Shown: positions 35,455 through 47,090, counted from the first letter of the stretch. The stretch is DNA of 64,000 nt from Dendrocalamus latiflorus (GCA_017311315.1 CM029663.1:22863412-22927411); one strand, 5' to 3'. Translations and numbers: made by a program. Notes: generated from the sequence alone by a model not told the origin.

Positions 35455-35874
35455 TAGCATTCTGCCTTCACACAGCAGCAGCCTCAACGCTCTTCTCAGC
35501 CTCTCCATCCGCGGCTGTGGATGTTCCACTGGCCTCCGCTCCGCAGCAGCATCCATTTCCTGTGCGGTAGCATCAACATCCTCTGTAAGTGGACGCACTT
35601 GCTCCTCCTTCGGCAGTGGTTCTTCAACATAGTCATTTTCAAACGCATCACCCGGGACTTCATGAAACCGCACCTGCGGCTTCACTGGATCCTTCACGAG
35701 CACATATATACTTGCCCTCTCCAAGCTCCATGCAGACATCCACAATCGACTTTACAATACCCCCACATTTTCGATGTGTTGAATTGATCTGTGCAGCGAG
35801 ATCCCTTGGTTTGTACCCTATCACACTGAGTATGGAGTGGTGGTAGTGATATAGGGGGTGCAAACGCGACACAT
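35455..35874 (-). pseudogene. eIF3d pseudogene, C-terminal segment
   Basis: Read on the minus strand from the copia-1 junction: SRLHPLYHYHHSILSVIGYK, then AAQI and GIVKSIVDVCMELGEGKYI. A frame change follows, then VLVKDPVKPQVRFHEVPGD and NDYVEEPLPKEEQV with an acidic tail. This is the C-terminal part of translation initiation factor 3 subunit d, which binds the mRNA cap within eIF3. The first residues continue exactly from KLGYV at 41013, so the two pieces were one sequence before copia-1 inserted. The frameshift and tail changes make it a pseudogene. Confidence 0.88.
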
Positions 35875-36382
35875 TGTTGACACTAATTTATTTTCTTTTT
35901 ATGGATAACAAAATTACTGGCTGTTTCATAGCCATAATGAGTCATGTCGGCATGGATGGATACAGGCATCTGTTGGGCTGTTGGAAGCTACAAGATCCGT
36001 GAAGAAGTTTGTAGAAGTGGAGAAAGAGTAAAAATACAAATTGACTACATGGTATTGAAGAAAGAACTAGGTAATGCTAGTATGTACTTAAGGTGTGTTG
36101 TAAAAATCTTGTCTAAGTGTAATATTTGGAGCTATCTAGTGATGAGCTGGTCAGCATTTTGTTTAAGTCGGTTCTTTTGTCTGAGTCGGTCCGGTTGATT
36201 ATAAAAGGAGCAGGCTCCTTCATGTAATGCATATATGAAAGTAGTGTGAGAGTTGTAATATCCCCATGCAAAACCTGATAGCTTCATTTTGAAAATATAT
36301 GCATGTGAGATGTATGCTTGAGTATAATCTAGTTACTCCATCCCAATTCTTTGCTTCTTTTGAGAACCACAAATCCCCAACA
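35875..36382 (+). repeat. 5' LTR of copia-1
   Basis: 508 bp, TG to CA, with a TATA box (TTATAAAAGG) near 36198. It is nearly identical to 40498-41007. The purine of ACAGGCATC (left) versus ACAAGCATC (right) is one of the few differences. Confidence 0.95.
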
Positions 36383-36384
36383 AC

Positions 36385-36396
36385 TAGTATCAGAGC
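36385..36396 (+). other. Primer binding site of copia-1
   Basis: TAGTATCAGAGC, two bases after the 5' LTR, differs at one base from the common initiator-Met tRNA primer site TGGTATCAGAGC. Confidence 0.8.
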
Positions 36397-36433
36397 CCCA
36401 GGTTCAAGTCAGCCGTAGCGAAGTAGTCCGTTC

Positions 36434-39400
36434 GTGCTGTTTTTCGGAGCCGAGATTGTGGCTTCGAGTTCAGGCGTTGGGATGGCACAGTCGATGGTTC
36501 CCGTATTCTCAAGCGAGAATTACGAAATGTGGAACATCAAGATGCGGACGCTACTATTATCGCAAGGATTGTGGGATATTGTGGAGATCAGCTACAAAAG
36601 GTACGCTACTGAAGAAGTTCTTACACCAGAACAGAAGAAAACTCTGGTGGAAAACCAGATGACGAACGCCAAGGCCTTGTTTTTGATTCAACAAGGTGTT
36701 ACGGAAAGTTTATTTCCGCGGATTATTGGCGCCAAAACCTCAAAAGAAGCTTAGGACAAGTTAAAGGAGGAGTTTCAAGGTACTGCAAAAGTTTTAGCCG
36801 TAAAGTTACAAACTTTGCGAAGACAGTTTCAAAATCTGCAGATGAAGGAGTCCGAGAAGATAAAGGATTACTTCTCGAGAGTCATCGAGGTGGTGAACCA
36901 GATGCGCACCTATGGTGAGGAAATTACTTATCAAAAGATTGTCGAGAAAATTTTGATCAGTTTACCAGAAAAGTTTGAATATATTGTTGCTGCTATTGAG
37001 GAGTCTAAGGACTTGGCGACTCTTACTGTCCAACAACTAATGAGTTCGTTGGAATCTCATGAAGAAAGGAAGCTACAGCGTGCACGGAGCTCAGTTGAAA
37101 GCGCCTTCCGGTCAAAGCTGAGCTTCAAATCCCAAAATTCAAGAAATAGTGGAAATTATCAAAGAAGAGTTGATCCGAGAAAAGATGTGCAGAAAAAGCC
37201 GACTGAAGATAAAAGAGAAAAAGGTACGACTAGTTCTAATTTTTGGTGTGATATTTGCAAAAAAATCCAGTCACACTACAGACAGGTGTTGGAAAAAGAT
37301 GCCTTGCAATAAATGCAAAAGGCAAGGGCATATTGCCAAATATTGTAGAACCCGAGATATTAATCGGGCAAATTTCTCAGAAGAAGAGGATAATTCAGAA
37401 GGAGCAGTTTATTCTTGTCAAATTGCTGAAGATGAAAAAGAAGATACTTAGATTGTGGACAGTGGCTGTACAAACCATATGTCTTCCAATCGGGATATAT
37501 TTCGAGATATTGACTCATCTTGTCAGGCAAAGATTCGCATGGGAAATGGTTCTTTAACTCAATCTGAAGGTAAGGGCCGTATAGCTGTCCAAATGGAAAA
37601 TTGTCAAAAATTTATTCGAGATGTTTTATTGGTACCCGATCTGAAGCAGAATTTGCTAAGTGTTGGGCAACTGCTAGAACATGGGTATGCTGTTTATTTT
37701 GAAGATTTCTCGTGCAAGATACTGGATTGCAAGAATGAAAATCGCCTTATTACAAAGGTGGATATGGAGAAAAATAGGAATTTTCCATTGAAAATGAGTT
37801 ATCCTACTCAATTGGCCTTACGAAGTGAAATAGGCGATAACTCTGAGTTATGGCATAAGAGATTTGGTCATCTCAACTACAAAGCCTTGAAGTTTCTTAG
37901 AACCAAAGGTATGGTACAAGGTTTACCATTCATTAATTTAAAATCTGATCCATGTGAAGTTTGTATTTTTGGCAAACAAATCCGGGCATCTTTTCCACAT
38001 GGAGGAGCTTGGCGAGCATGTGCACCGTTGGAATTAGTGCACAATGATATTGTCGGAAAAATACCAACTATGTCAGAAGGCAAGAATTGATATTTTATCA
38101 CTTTTATTGATGATTATACAAGGATGACATGGGTTTATTTTCTAAAAGAGCGATCAGAAGCACTTGAAGTATTTAAGAAATTCAAGGCTATGGTAGAAAA
38201 TCAAAGCAACCGAAAAATTAAAGTACTTCGCAGTGATCAAGGTGGCGAGTATATCTCAAAAGAATTTGAGAAATATTGTGATGACACTGGTATTCGAAGG
38301 CAATTGACAGTAGCCTACAGTCCTCAACAAAATGGTGTTGCCGAGAGAAAGAATTGCACAATTGACGATATGACGAACTCTATGCTAAAAGAAAAAGGTA
38401 TGCCTAAATCTTTTTGGGCAGAAGCTGTAAGTACGTCAGTTTATATTCTAAATAGAAGTCCAACGAAGGCAGTTCTAAATCGCACACCATTTGAAGCATG
38501 GTATGGTCAGAAACCAGTAATCAGTCATATGAAAATATTTGGTTCTCTTTGTTATGCCAAGTACCAGCTCAAAGGCGAGTCAAATTTGATGATAAGAGTG
38601 TCCATTGTATATTTGTCGGGTATGTTAATGGCACTAAAGGATATCGGCTCTATCACTTGGAAAAAAAGAAGATCATAATCAGTAGAGATGTGATCTTTGA
38701 TGAGAAGGCTTCCTGGGATTGGGAAACAGCAAAGGTTCAAAAGAATCAGTTGATACCGACAACGGTTATCTCACTAGGCCAACCACAAGTTTCGGTTGAG
38801 CAACAGGAGCAAGGTGATGCTCCAAGTCAAGATGAATCAAGTTCGAGTTCTAGCTCAAGCCCGAGTGCTAGTGAGCAGATGAGTACGCCAGAATCAGCTC
38901 CACCACGAGTAAGAAGTCTGGCAGAAATATATGAGTCATGTGGTTTCTCCGTTATTGAACCACAAAGCTTCGAAGAAGCAGAAAAGCATCATAATTGGGT
39001 AAAAGCTATGAAAGATGAGATTCATATGATTGAGAAGAACAACACTTGGGAGATAGTTGATCGACCCAAGAATCGAGAAGTTATTGGAGTTAAATGTGTT
39101 TATAAGTCAAAGTTAAATCCGGATGGCTCAATTCAAAAATATAAAGCAAGACTTGTGGCAAAAGGCTTTAAGCAAAAGCCTGGCATTGACTACTATGAAA
39201 CATATGCTCCAGTTGCAAGGCTAGAGACAATACGAACAATTATTGCTCTAGCAGCTCAAAAAAGGTGGAAGTTATATCAACTTGATGTTAAATCAGCATT
39301 TCTAAATGGCTACCTCGAAGAAGAAATTTATGTCGAGCAGCCAGATGGATTTTCAGTTGAAGGGGGAGAAAATAAAGTGTTCAAGCTTAAGAAGACATTA

Positions 39401-40483
39401 TATGGCCTCAAGCAGGCATCGAGAGCGTGATACAGTCAAATTGACAACTACTTTATACAGGAAAAATTTGAGAAAAGCAAAAGCGAGCCTACCTTATATG
39501 TCAAGAAAAGAGGTACGGATATACTAGTTGTCTCGTTATATGTCGATGACTTGATATATACAGGTAATTGTGAAAAGATGATGCAATAATTCAAAAGGGT
39601 TATGATGGAGACGTATGAAATGAGTGATCTCGGCTTGCTACATTATTTTCTAGGTATAGAAATATGCCAAAATGACAATGGCATTTTCATATCTCAGAAA
39701 AAGTATGCAGCAAGTATTTTGAAGAAATTCAAAATGCATGACTGCAAATCAGTTACAACCCCTTTGATGCCGAATGAGAAGCAGAAGATTGAAGATGGAG
39801 CAAATAAATCAGATCCGACAGTTTATAGAAGTTTAGTCGGAAGCTTATTATACTTGACGACAACACGACCAGATATTATGTTTGCTACCAGTTTATTATC
39901 AAGGTACATGAATAGCCCAAGTCAATTAAATTTTTCTACTGCAAAAAGAGTTCTGCGATATATCAAAGGAACATCAGAATATGGCATATTGTATAAGCCA
40001 GTAGAAGATTCAAAACTAATCGGCTACACAGATAGTGATTGGGCAGGATGTCTTGATGACATGAAAAGTACATCAGGATATGCTTTATCTCTTGGTTCAG
40101 GTATCTATTCTTGGTCAACAAAGAAACAGAATATAGTAGCTTTATCTTCAGCTGAAGCAGAGTATGTGGCAGCAGCCCGAGCTGTTTCACAAGCAGTCTG
40201 GTTGAGAAGAATAATTGAAGATATCGGCGAAAGACAACATGAGCCAACTACTATTTATTGCGATAGTAAATCAGCAATTACGATAAGTGAAAATCCAGTT
40301 AGCCATGAAAGAACCATGCATATTGCAATCAAATATCACTACATTCGAGAAGCAGTTGAACATCAAGAAGTTAAACTGGAATTTTGTCATTCAGACCAAC
40401 AAATGGCAGATATTTTTACAAAAGCTTTATCCAGAGAAAAGTTTATTCATAATAGAGAATTAATTGGCATCTCAAGAAAATAA
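36434..40483 (+). pseudogene. copia-1 gag-pol polyprotein, multiply disabled
   Basis: Gag starts near 36434 or 36485 (MVPVFSSENYEMWNIKMRTL). A CCHC knuckle (CNKCKRQGHIAKYC) lies near 37307-37348, the protease motif VDSGCTNHMSSN near 37455, and the pre-integrase motif WHKRFGHLNYKAL near 37850. The integrase motifs FIDDYTRMTW and RSDQGGEY follow, then SPQQNGVAERKN. RT has KARLVAKGFKQKPGIDY and YVDDLIYTG (about 39539-39565). RNase H has SSAEAEYVAA and CDSKSAITISENP, ending at 40483. Defects are stops at 36752, 37449, 38088, 39428 and about 39587, and frameshifts near 37255-37310 and 38570-38600. Three stops replace Trp codons expected from the family. Functional copies would supply the capsid and replication enzymes; this one cannot. 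Confidence 0.92.
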
Positions 40484-40486
40484 ATT

Positions 40487-40497
40487 AAGGAGGAGTT
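40487..40497 (+). other. Polypurine tract of copia-1
   Basis: AAGGAGGAGTT immediately before the 3' LTR, the usual primer position for plus-strand DNA synthesis. Confidence 0.7.
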
Positions 40498-41007
40498 TGT
40501 TGACACTAATTTATTTTCTTGTTATGGATAACAAAATTACTGGCTGTTTCATAGCCATAATGAGTCATGTCGGCATGGATGGATACAAGCATCTGTTGGG
40601 CTGTTGGAAGCTACAAGATCCGTGAAGAAGTTTGTAGAAGTGGAGAAAGAGTAAAAATACAAATTGACTACATGGTATTGAACAAAGAACTAGGTAATGC
40701 TAGTATGTACTTAAGGTGTGTTGTAAAAATCTTGTCTAAGTGTAATATTTGGAGCTATCTAGTGATGAGCTGGTCAGCATTTTGTTTAAGTCGGTTCTTT
40801 TGTCTGAGTCGGTTCGGTTGATTATAAAAGGAGCAGGCTCCTTCATGTAATGCATATATGAAAGTAGTGTGAGAGTTGTAATATCCCCGTGCAAAGCCTG
40901 ATAGCTTCATTTTGAAAATGTATGCATGTGAGATGTATGCTTAGTATAATCTAGTTACTCCTCTATCCCAATTCTTTGCTTCTTTTGAGAACCACAAATC
41001 CCCAACA
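40498..41007 (+). repeat. 3' LTR of copia-1
   Basis: 510 bp, near-identical to the 5' LTR, followed by the CACAT target duplication at 41008-41012. Confidence 0.95.
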
Positions 41008-41501
41008 CACATAACCCAACTTCATCATGTCTTGATCTCCGTTGCAAGCACAGCTCCCTCTGTTTCTCGAGCTTCTGCCACCGGTCAACACTAGTAATCT
41101 TGGGATCAAACTCGTTAAGGGCATTGAGTGTAAGGAACTGGCGGTGACCGCGTGGATCAACATAGATAGCATGAACCTCACAGCGAGCAACCAGGCTGGT
41201 CTCATCATCGAGCTTCCAGCGGCGGTAGCGGTAAGCAACAGAAGCGGCCTCCTCCCATTCAGTGGCAAACGGATTAGGCTCGTCAAAGCTGACCTTCTCG
41301 CCGTTGCGCAGCAGCACCTGCTGCGACAAGTTCTGGTTGATCCGTTGATGTAGGTGGCCTCGACAGCGAGCGAGTGTGCAGAATTTATATCTTCCTTGGC
41401 CTCAGGGAGTTGCTCGTGGGCGGTTTCGTTGACGGTGAGCAGGTCAAGCTGGGAGCCATCGCGCTTGTCAAAGAATAGTTTGTTGCGAACGCGCTGTATG
41501 A
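41008..41501 (-). pseudogene. eIF3d pseudogene, middle segment
   Basis: On the minus strand from the copia-2 junction: IQRVRNKLFFDKRDGSQLDL, LTVNETAHEQLPEAK, INSAHSLAVEATYIN. After a frame change it reads SQQVLLRNGEKVSFDEPNPF, then AASVAYRYRRWKLDDE and FLTLNALNEFDPK, ending KLGYV at the copia-1 junction. The order and residues match plant eIF3d. A short internal loss lies before KLGYV, and no introns are seen. Frameshifts show it is not functional. Confidence 0.9.
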
Positions 41502-41937
41502 TGTTAGATAATCTAGTTAATCTGCATATCAGTTACTTCTTGGCGTTTTTGAGTCTGCATGTCTTCATGTCTTCATGTCGTGCATGCATGTCAGTTTTAG
41601 CGTTTTAGTCTCCATGTCTTCATGTCTGCATGTCTTCATTATTCTTGAAGCAGTGCATGGACGTTTTAGTCTTGAAACTGCTAACGCTTGCATGGCAAAA
41701 GTTTGAATGCACGTTACTTGTTTTTGCAATAAAAAGGGAAGAAGTAAATCAGGAAAAGCTGCAGTTCTGGGCAGCACCAAATACTCTTGCGTTTGTGCAT
41801 GTTATCGCTCAGGTTCTAGCCAAAGTTGAAAACTGAGAGAAGTCTCCAACAGCGGAAATAACAAAGCCCATGTAGTCCGAAGACCAACGTCTCCGCTGAA
41901 TAGACGTAGGCACGCCAAGCGGCTCCGAAGTCCGACA
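41502..41937 (+). repeat. 5' LTR of copia-2
   Basis: 436 bp. It has repeated TGTCTTCATGTCT phrases in its first third (41560-41640) and a GCAATAAAAAGGG TATA-like site near 41729. It ends directly before the PBS. Confidence 0.85.
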
Positions 41938-41939
41938 AT

Positions 41940-41951
41940 TGGTATCAGAGC
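41940..41951 (+). other. Primer binding site of copia-2
   Basis: TGGTATCAGAGC, an exact match to the usual initiator-Met tRNA primer site of plant copia elements, two bases after the LTR. Confidence 0.92.
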
Positions 41952-41967
41952 TCCGTTCAGAATCCTG

Positions 41968-44900
41968 GTGGCCATGTCAGCTCCGGTGGGACGAGGGTCG
42001 ATCACTCCTCCGCGGCGGGATTGCCTTCGGTCGCCATCACGTGGTCCTCGCCGTCCGCGACAACAGCATGGTCGGGAGCGCGAGGTCGTCATCGAGCGCG
42101 TGGTCAAGGAAGCGTCGGCGTCGGTACAATATCCGATGCTGACCAAGACCAACTACCCGGAGTGGGCGATGCTCATGCGCATCAACCTGCAGGCGCAAGG
42201 CTTGTGGGGAGCCATCGAACCCGGCGGCGCAGAGTACAACGTGGATCGGCTGGCGTTAGCAGCGATTGCACGAGCTGTCCCGCCGGAGATGCTGGCCTCG
42301 ATCGGCAATAAGGATTCCGCGCAGGAGGCGTGGGATGCTGTCAAGATCATGCTGATGGGCGTCGAGCGCGTGCGTGAGGCGAACGCGCAGAAACTCCGAC
42401 GCGACTTCAACAATATTGCATTCAAGGAAGGGGAGGCCATCAATGACTTCTCGATGCGCATCACGGGCCTCGCCAATAATCTGCGGCTTCTCGGTGACCA
42501 CATCACCGAAGGCGAGGTCGTGCGCAAGATGCTGCAGGTGGTCCCTGATAAGTTCATGCAGGTCGCAATCTCCATCGAGACGCTGCTCAACATCAACGAC
42601 TTGTCTATCGAGGAGGTCACGGGCCGTCTTCGGTCCGTGGAGCAGCGGCTCGACGCGCGGGCAGCGGCTGCAGAACTGGGCTCCCGGCTGCTTCTCTCGT
42701 CAAAGGAGGAGGACCTCATACGTCGCCTACGCAAGCGCGACAAGGAGGGTGCGCACTTCGGCAGCGCTGGCGCCAGCGGAAGTGGTACGAGCGGCGGCTC
42801 GGTTTTGCCACGGCGCGGCGCGCAGCCACCCAAGCGCGGCATCGACGACGCACGCAAGGGTGGTGGTGGCAAGGTCATCGACAAGGATACGTGCAAGTAC
42901 TGCGGGAAAACTGGGCATTGGGCCCGGGAGTGCCGCAAGAAGAAAAGAGACGAGGCGGCGGCCGCAGCGCTGCTGGTGGAGGAGGGCGGCGACGACGAGC
43001 CATCCCTGTTGATGGCACAGGTGGCCTCTCTTTCACCGGTGCCCGCGTGCCTCCCAGAGCGCGCCACACCTGTGCATGTCGGTGGTCGGGTCTTCCTCAA
43101 CGAAGAACGCGCGACGGTGCAGTTGGGTGACACCAACAATCACACCGACGGCCAGGATGACAGCGTGTGGTACCTCGACACGGGCGCGTCGAACCATATG
43201 ACGGGAAACGACGCGGCCTTCTCCGAGATGAACCGCGACATCACGGGCACGGTAAAGTTCGGCGATGGATCAATGGTGGACATCCTCGGGCGCGGCACGA
43301 TCATGTTCGCGGCACGGGGTGGACGCCATCGTATGCTGTCGGACGTGTACTTCATCCCACGTTTGCGCAGCAATATCATCAGCTTGGGACAACTCGACGA
43401 GGTCGGGTGCCAAGTGTTGATCGAGGATGGCGTACTGCGAGTGCGCGATCCGAGGAGGGAGCTTCTCGCCAAGGTACGGCGATCGGCGAATCGACTGTAC
43501 AAGATCCCCCTCACGCTCGCTTGACCGATCTCGCTCCTGGCGCACGCCAACGACGATGCGTGGCGCTGGCATGAGCGGTTCGGCCACCTGAGCTTCGAGG
43601 GGTTGAAGAAACTTGGGCGTGGCGACATGGTGCGTGGGCTTCCACTGCTGGATCATGTCGACCAGCTGTGTGACGCGTGCCTTGTCGGCAAGCAACGGCG
43701 CTCGCCATTCCCTCTGGAGGCCAAGTACCGCGCGAAGGGCCGGCTTGATCTCGTACATGGAGATCTATGCGGGCCTGTCACGCCAACGACGCACGGTGGC
43801 AAGCGCTACTTCCTCCTCCTCGTTGACGATGCTAGTCGCTATATGTGGCTAGTGCTGTTGTCAAGCAAGGACGAGGCGGCCAGCGCGATCAAGAAGTTCC
43901 AAGCCGGCGTCGAGGTCGAGACTGGGCGGAAGCTACGCGCGCTACGTACCGATCGTGGTGGCGAGTTCACGTCCGTGACCTTTGGCGAGTACTGCGCGGA
44001 GAAGGGCGTGCACCGGCAACTCACGGCGCCGTACTCCCCGCAACAGAACGGCGTCGTGGAGCGCCGGAACCAGACTGTGATGGCTATGGCGCGATGCCTA
44101 CTCAAGGCAAAGAAGGTGCCCAGTACATTCTGGGGGGAGGCGGTGAGCACGGCCGTGTTCATCTTGAACCGTTCACCGACGAAGAGCGTCACCGGGATGA
44201 CGCCTTATGAAGCTTGGCATGGCAAGAAACCGGCTGTGCATTTCATGCGCACGTTCGGTTGCCTCGCTCACGTCAAGGTTACACGCCCGCACGCCGCGAA
44301 GCTTGACGACCGGAGCGTGAAGATGGTTTTCGTCGGGTACGAGCCGGGCTCCAAAGGCTACCGGGTGTACGATCCGGTGGGCGGGCGGCTCCATGTGACT
44401 CGCGATGTGGTGTTCGACGAGACCAAAGGGTGGAATTGGGAGGCGAACGGCGACGCCAGCCCTGAGACGTTCACCGTGGAGTACACGGTCAGCGACGTCT
44501 TGGGTGGCGGCGAGCCGAACGCTCCTGTATCCCCTGCGGTCCCGTCCTTGGAGGAAGAAGAGGAAGCTGGGGCGTCACCTCAAACGCCCATGAACGCTAC
44601 CCACGACACCGGTGGTGCTCAAGTTGAGCATTGCACTCCACCGTCGCACATCCCGTCGGGGCTCGACCATAGTGACAATGGCGCGCCGCGACGTTTCCGC
44701 ATGGTGGACAATTGCATCAACACTGCCGAGCCACGCGTACTGGACCCCGACGAGTGGCTCCTCGTTGCGACCGAGGAGCCCACCTCCTACGACGAGGCAG
44801 CCACCGATCCGGCGTGGCGCGCCGCGATGGAAGAGGAGATGGCGGCCATTGAGGACAATGGCACGTGGGAGGCAGTGGACCTCCCGGCCGGACACCGCCC

Positions 44901-46314
44901 GATTGGCCTCAAATGGGTGTTCAAGCTCAAGAAGGATGCGCAAGGGGCGGTGGTTCGACACAAGGCGCGGCTGGTGGCTAAGGGGTACGTACAACGCGCT
45001 GGCGTGGACTTCGATGAGGTGTTTGCACCAGTGGCACGGCTCGACTCCGTGCGTGCACTAGTAGCGGTGGCAGCGCACGAGGGCTGGGCGCTCCACCATC
45101 TCGACGTCAAGTCTGCGTTTCTGAACGGCGACCTCACGGAGGAGGTTTACGTCGCTCAACCGCCGGGATTCATGATCGCCGAGCAAGAGCGGCAAGTTCT
45201 GCGGCTGCGCAAAGCACTCTACGGCCTACGACAAGCTCCTCGGGCGTGGAACGCCAAACTTGACCGCACGCTGGTGGCGCTTGGGTTCACGCGTTGCGAG
45301 GAAGAACACGGTGTGTACACACGCGGCAAGGGGCGAGGACGTGTGCTCCTGGGCGTGTATGTTGACGATTTGATCCTCACTGGCGCCGACCAAGCTGAGA
45401 TCGAATCGTTCAAGGAGGAGATGAAGCGCTCGTTCAAGATGAGTGACCTCGGGCAGTTGAGCTACTATCTCGGCATTGATGTCAAGCAGCTGCCTGGGAA
45501 GATCACCATGAGCCAAGCTGCGTATGCGGTAAAGCTCCTGGACAAGGCCGGCATGGCCGGCTGCAATGCCGTGCAAGTGCCCATGGAGGCACGTCTTAAA
45601 CTGAGTAAGGAGAGCTCCAATCCACCTGTTGATCCTACGTTCTACCGTAGTGTGGTTGGCAGCCTCCGGTACTTGGTCCACACCCGGCCGGATATCAGCT
45701 TCGCGGTCGGGTATGTGAGCAGGTTCATGGCGAACCCAACGACGGAACACCTGAGCGCCGTCAAGCATCTACTTCGTTATGTCGCTGGTACGCTCCACTT
45801 TGGCCTTTGCTACACCAAGGGGCACAACGACATCGAACTCAAGGGGTACAGCGACGCGGACATGGCCGGCGACGTGGATGATCGCAAGAGCACCTCCGGC
45901 ATTTTGTTCTGCCTCGGCAACGCGCCTGTGTCGTGGCAATCACAAAAACAGCCGGTGGTGGCGCTATCATCGTGCGAGGCCGAGTACATTGCAGCCTCAG
46001 CGGCGGCATGCCAGGGAATCTGGCTCAGGCGGCTGATCGACAACTTCTACGGGCGAGACGTCGGCGCCGCGACAATCTACATCGACAATCAGTCGGCGAT
46101 TCAATTGTGCAAAAATCCGGTCTTCCATGGCCGGAGCAAGCACATTGAGACGCGCTTTCACTTCATCCGGGAGTGCGTCGAGGGTGGCCAAGTCGCCATC
46201 CGCAAAATCCACACCGACGATCAGCTGGCGGACATATTGACCAAATCACTTGGCCGGGTGCGTTTTCTACACCTGCGCTCGAAGCTCGGCGTCGTCGACA
46301 TCAACCACAACTAG
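41968..46314 (+). CDS. copia-2 gag-pol polyprotein, one in-frame stop
   Basis: A 1,449-codon frame runs from the ATG at 41968 (or the better-placed one at 41974) to TAG at 46312-46314 and is broken only by TGA at 43522-43524. The gag (UBN2-type) domain covers residues about 50-230 (YPMLTKTNYPEWAMLM). The CCHC knuckle CKYCGKTGHWAREC is near residue 309 and the protease WYLDTGASNHM near 401. Downstream of the stop come the pre-integrase WHERFGHLSFEGL, integrase (DLVHGDLCGP, LRTDRGGEF, SPQQNGVVERRN), RT (YVDDLILTG near 45355) and RNase H (SSCEAEYIAAS near 45970). The stop fits CGA to TGA, a single C-to-T change. Gag would form particles and pol would copy and integrate the RNA; this copy would need readthrough or a helper to make pol. 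Confidence 0.95.
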
Positions 46315-46326
46315 ATTAGGGGGAGT
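46315..46326 (+). other. Polypurine tract of copia-2
   Basis: ATTAGGGGGAGT directly after the pol stop codon and just before the 3' LTR. A very similar tract precedes the 3' LTR of the gag-only element at about 51006. Confidence 0.75.
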
Positions 46327-46328
46327 AA

Positions 46329-46692
46329 TATTAGATAATCTAGTTAATTTTGCATCTCAGTTACTAGTCTGCATGACTGCTGTCCTTATTGCATCTTTAA
46401 ACAGTTTAGTGGCATGGAGGTCAGTTTTCTACTTTAAACAGTTTAGTGGAGGTCAGTTTTTCCTTGGCAATTAGTTTTTCAGTTTTGTAGTATTTACTAG
46501 TGCAGTTTCTCTTGTATATTGGCTATATAATGGGAGGAAATAAACCAGAAAAGGTGTGACGTTCAGCACCACCAAAACATCATTTGTGCTCTTGTGTTCT
46601 GTGTCTTTCTTTGTTTGCACGTACATGTGTGCGTACTGTTGCTTGCAGAAAACAGAAAGACCAGGGCGGTGCTAGCGGACGTTTGGCCAACA
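46329..46692 (+). repeat. 3' LTR of copia-2
   Basis: 364 bp. The first dinucleotide is TA rather than TG. It has a GCTATATAATGGG TATA region near 46522 and a duplicated TTTAAACAGTTTAGTGG phrase (46394 and 46433). It is only locally similar to the 5' LTR. Confidence 0.85.
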
Positions 46693-47090
46693 TATGACAA
46701 TGTCCCAGGACTGGACACTGGGGGGCGCGCACATGAGCGCCGCAAGGATGGTGTCAATGGCGAAGACTGTGGCCCTTGTCATTCTCGGCGAGGCGGCGGA
46801 TGACGGGGCCGTCCGTGGTGGTGACCTTGAAGAACATGCGCGACTTGAAGCGCTCGAGGCGGCGTTCTGCCTTGGGGCCGACACAGCCAGGCGGGCGCGC
46901 TCCTTCTCGGCCTCGCGGCCGCACGCCTCGACCTCCTCGTGGCGCTGCGGGAGCTGGGGCCGCTGCTGGAAGCGCTACCTGGGGGCAAACCGTGGGTGGC
47001 GCGGCGGGTTGCCCTGGATGAGGTGGAGGGAGGCCGTAGGACTCTAGGGGCAGGAGAGGAAGGTGAACAGTGCCATCCAATTTTTTTAAA
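46693..47090 (-). pseudogene. eIF3d pseudogene, N-terminal-proximal segment with internal deletion
   Basis: On the minus strand: RFQQRPQLPQRHEEVEACGR and EAEKERARL, then an abrupt join to AERRLERFKSRMFFKVTTTD, GPVIRRLA, a frame change, and ILAALMCAPPSVQSWDIV at the copia-2 junction. Relative to plant eIF3d roughly a hundred residues are missing between ERARL and ERRLERF. The true N terminus is not recognisable upstream. Together with 41008-41501 and 35455-35874 it forms one broken, intronless copy. Confidence 0.85.

Larger units (their letters stand above)
35875..41007 (+). mobile_element. Ty1-copia retrotransposon copia-1, full length, inactive
   Basis: LTRs lie at 35875-36382 and 40498-41007, both TGTTGACACT to CCCCAACA. 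CACAT duplicates the target (35870-35874 and 41008-41012). A PBS (TAGTATCAGAGC, 36385-36396), a purine tract (40487-40497) and the copia domain order gag, protease, integrase, RT, RNase H are present. By eye the LTRs differ at roughly eight bases plus two small indels, implying a fairly recent insertion. The element split the eIF3d pseudogene between its middle and C-terminal parts. Confidence 0.95.
41502..46692 (+). mobile_element. Ty1-copia retrotransposon copia-2, near-intact coding region, discordant LTRs
   Basis: The 5' LTR (41502-41937) is TGTTAGATAA to CCGACA and the 3' LTR (46329-46692) is TATTAGATAA to GCCAACA. TATGA flanks the whole (41497-41501 and 46693-46697), and the eIF3d codons for DIVIQR join across it, so both ends belong to one insertion. 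The PBS (41940-41951) matches initiator-Met tRNA and the purine tract is at 46315-46326. The LTRs align clearly only over the first ~60 bases and a short AGCACCA region. The coding region is GC-rich, unlike copia-1. Confidence 0.93.

Noticed and set aside
42153..43139. 328-residue frame antisense to copia-2 gag
   Set aside because: It is a shadow of the GC-rich gag frame; the sense strand has the gag, zinc-knuckle and protease motifs.
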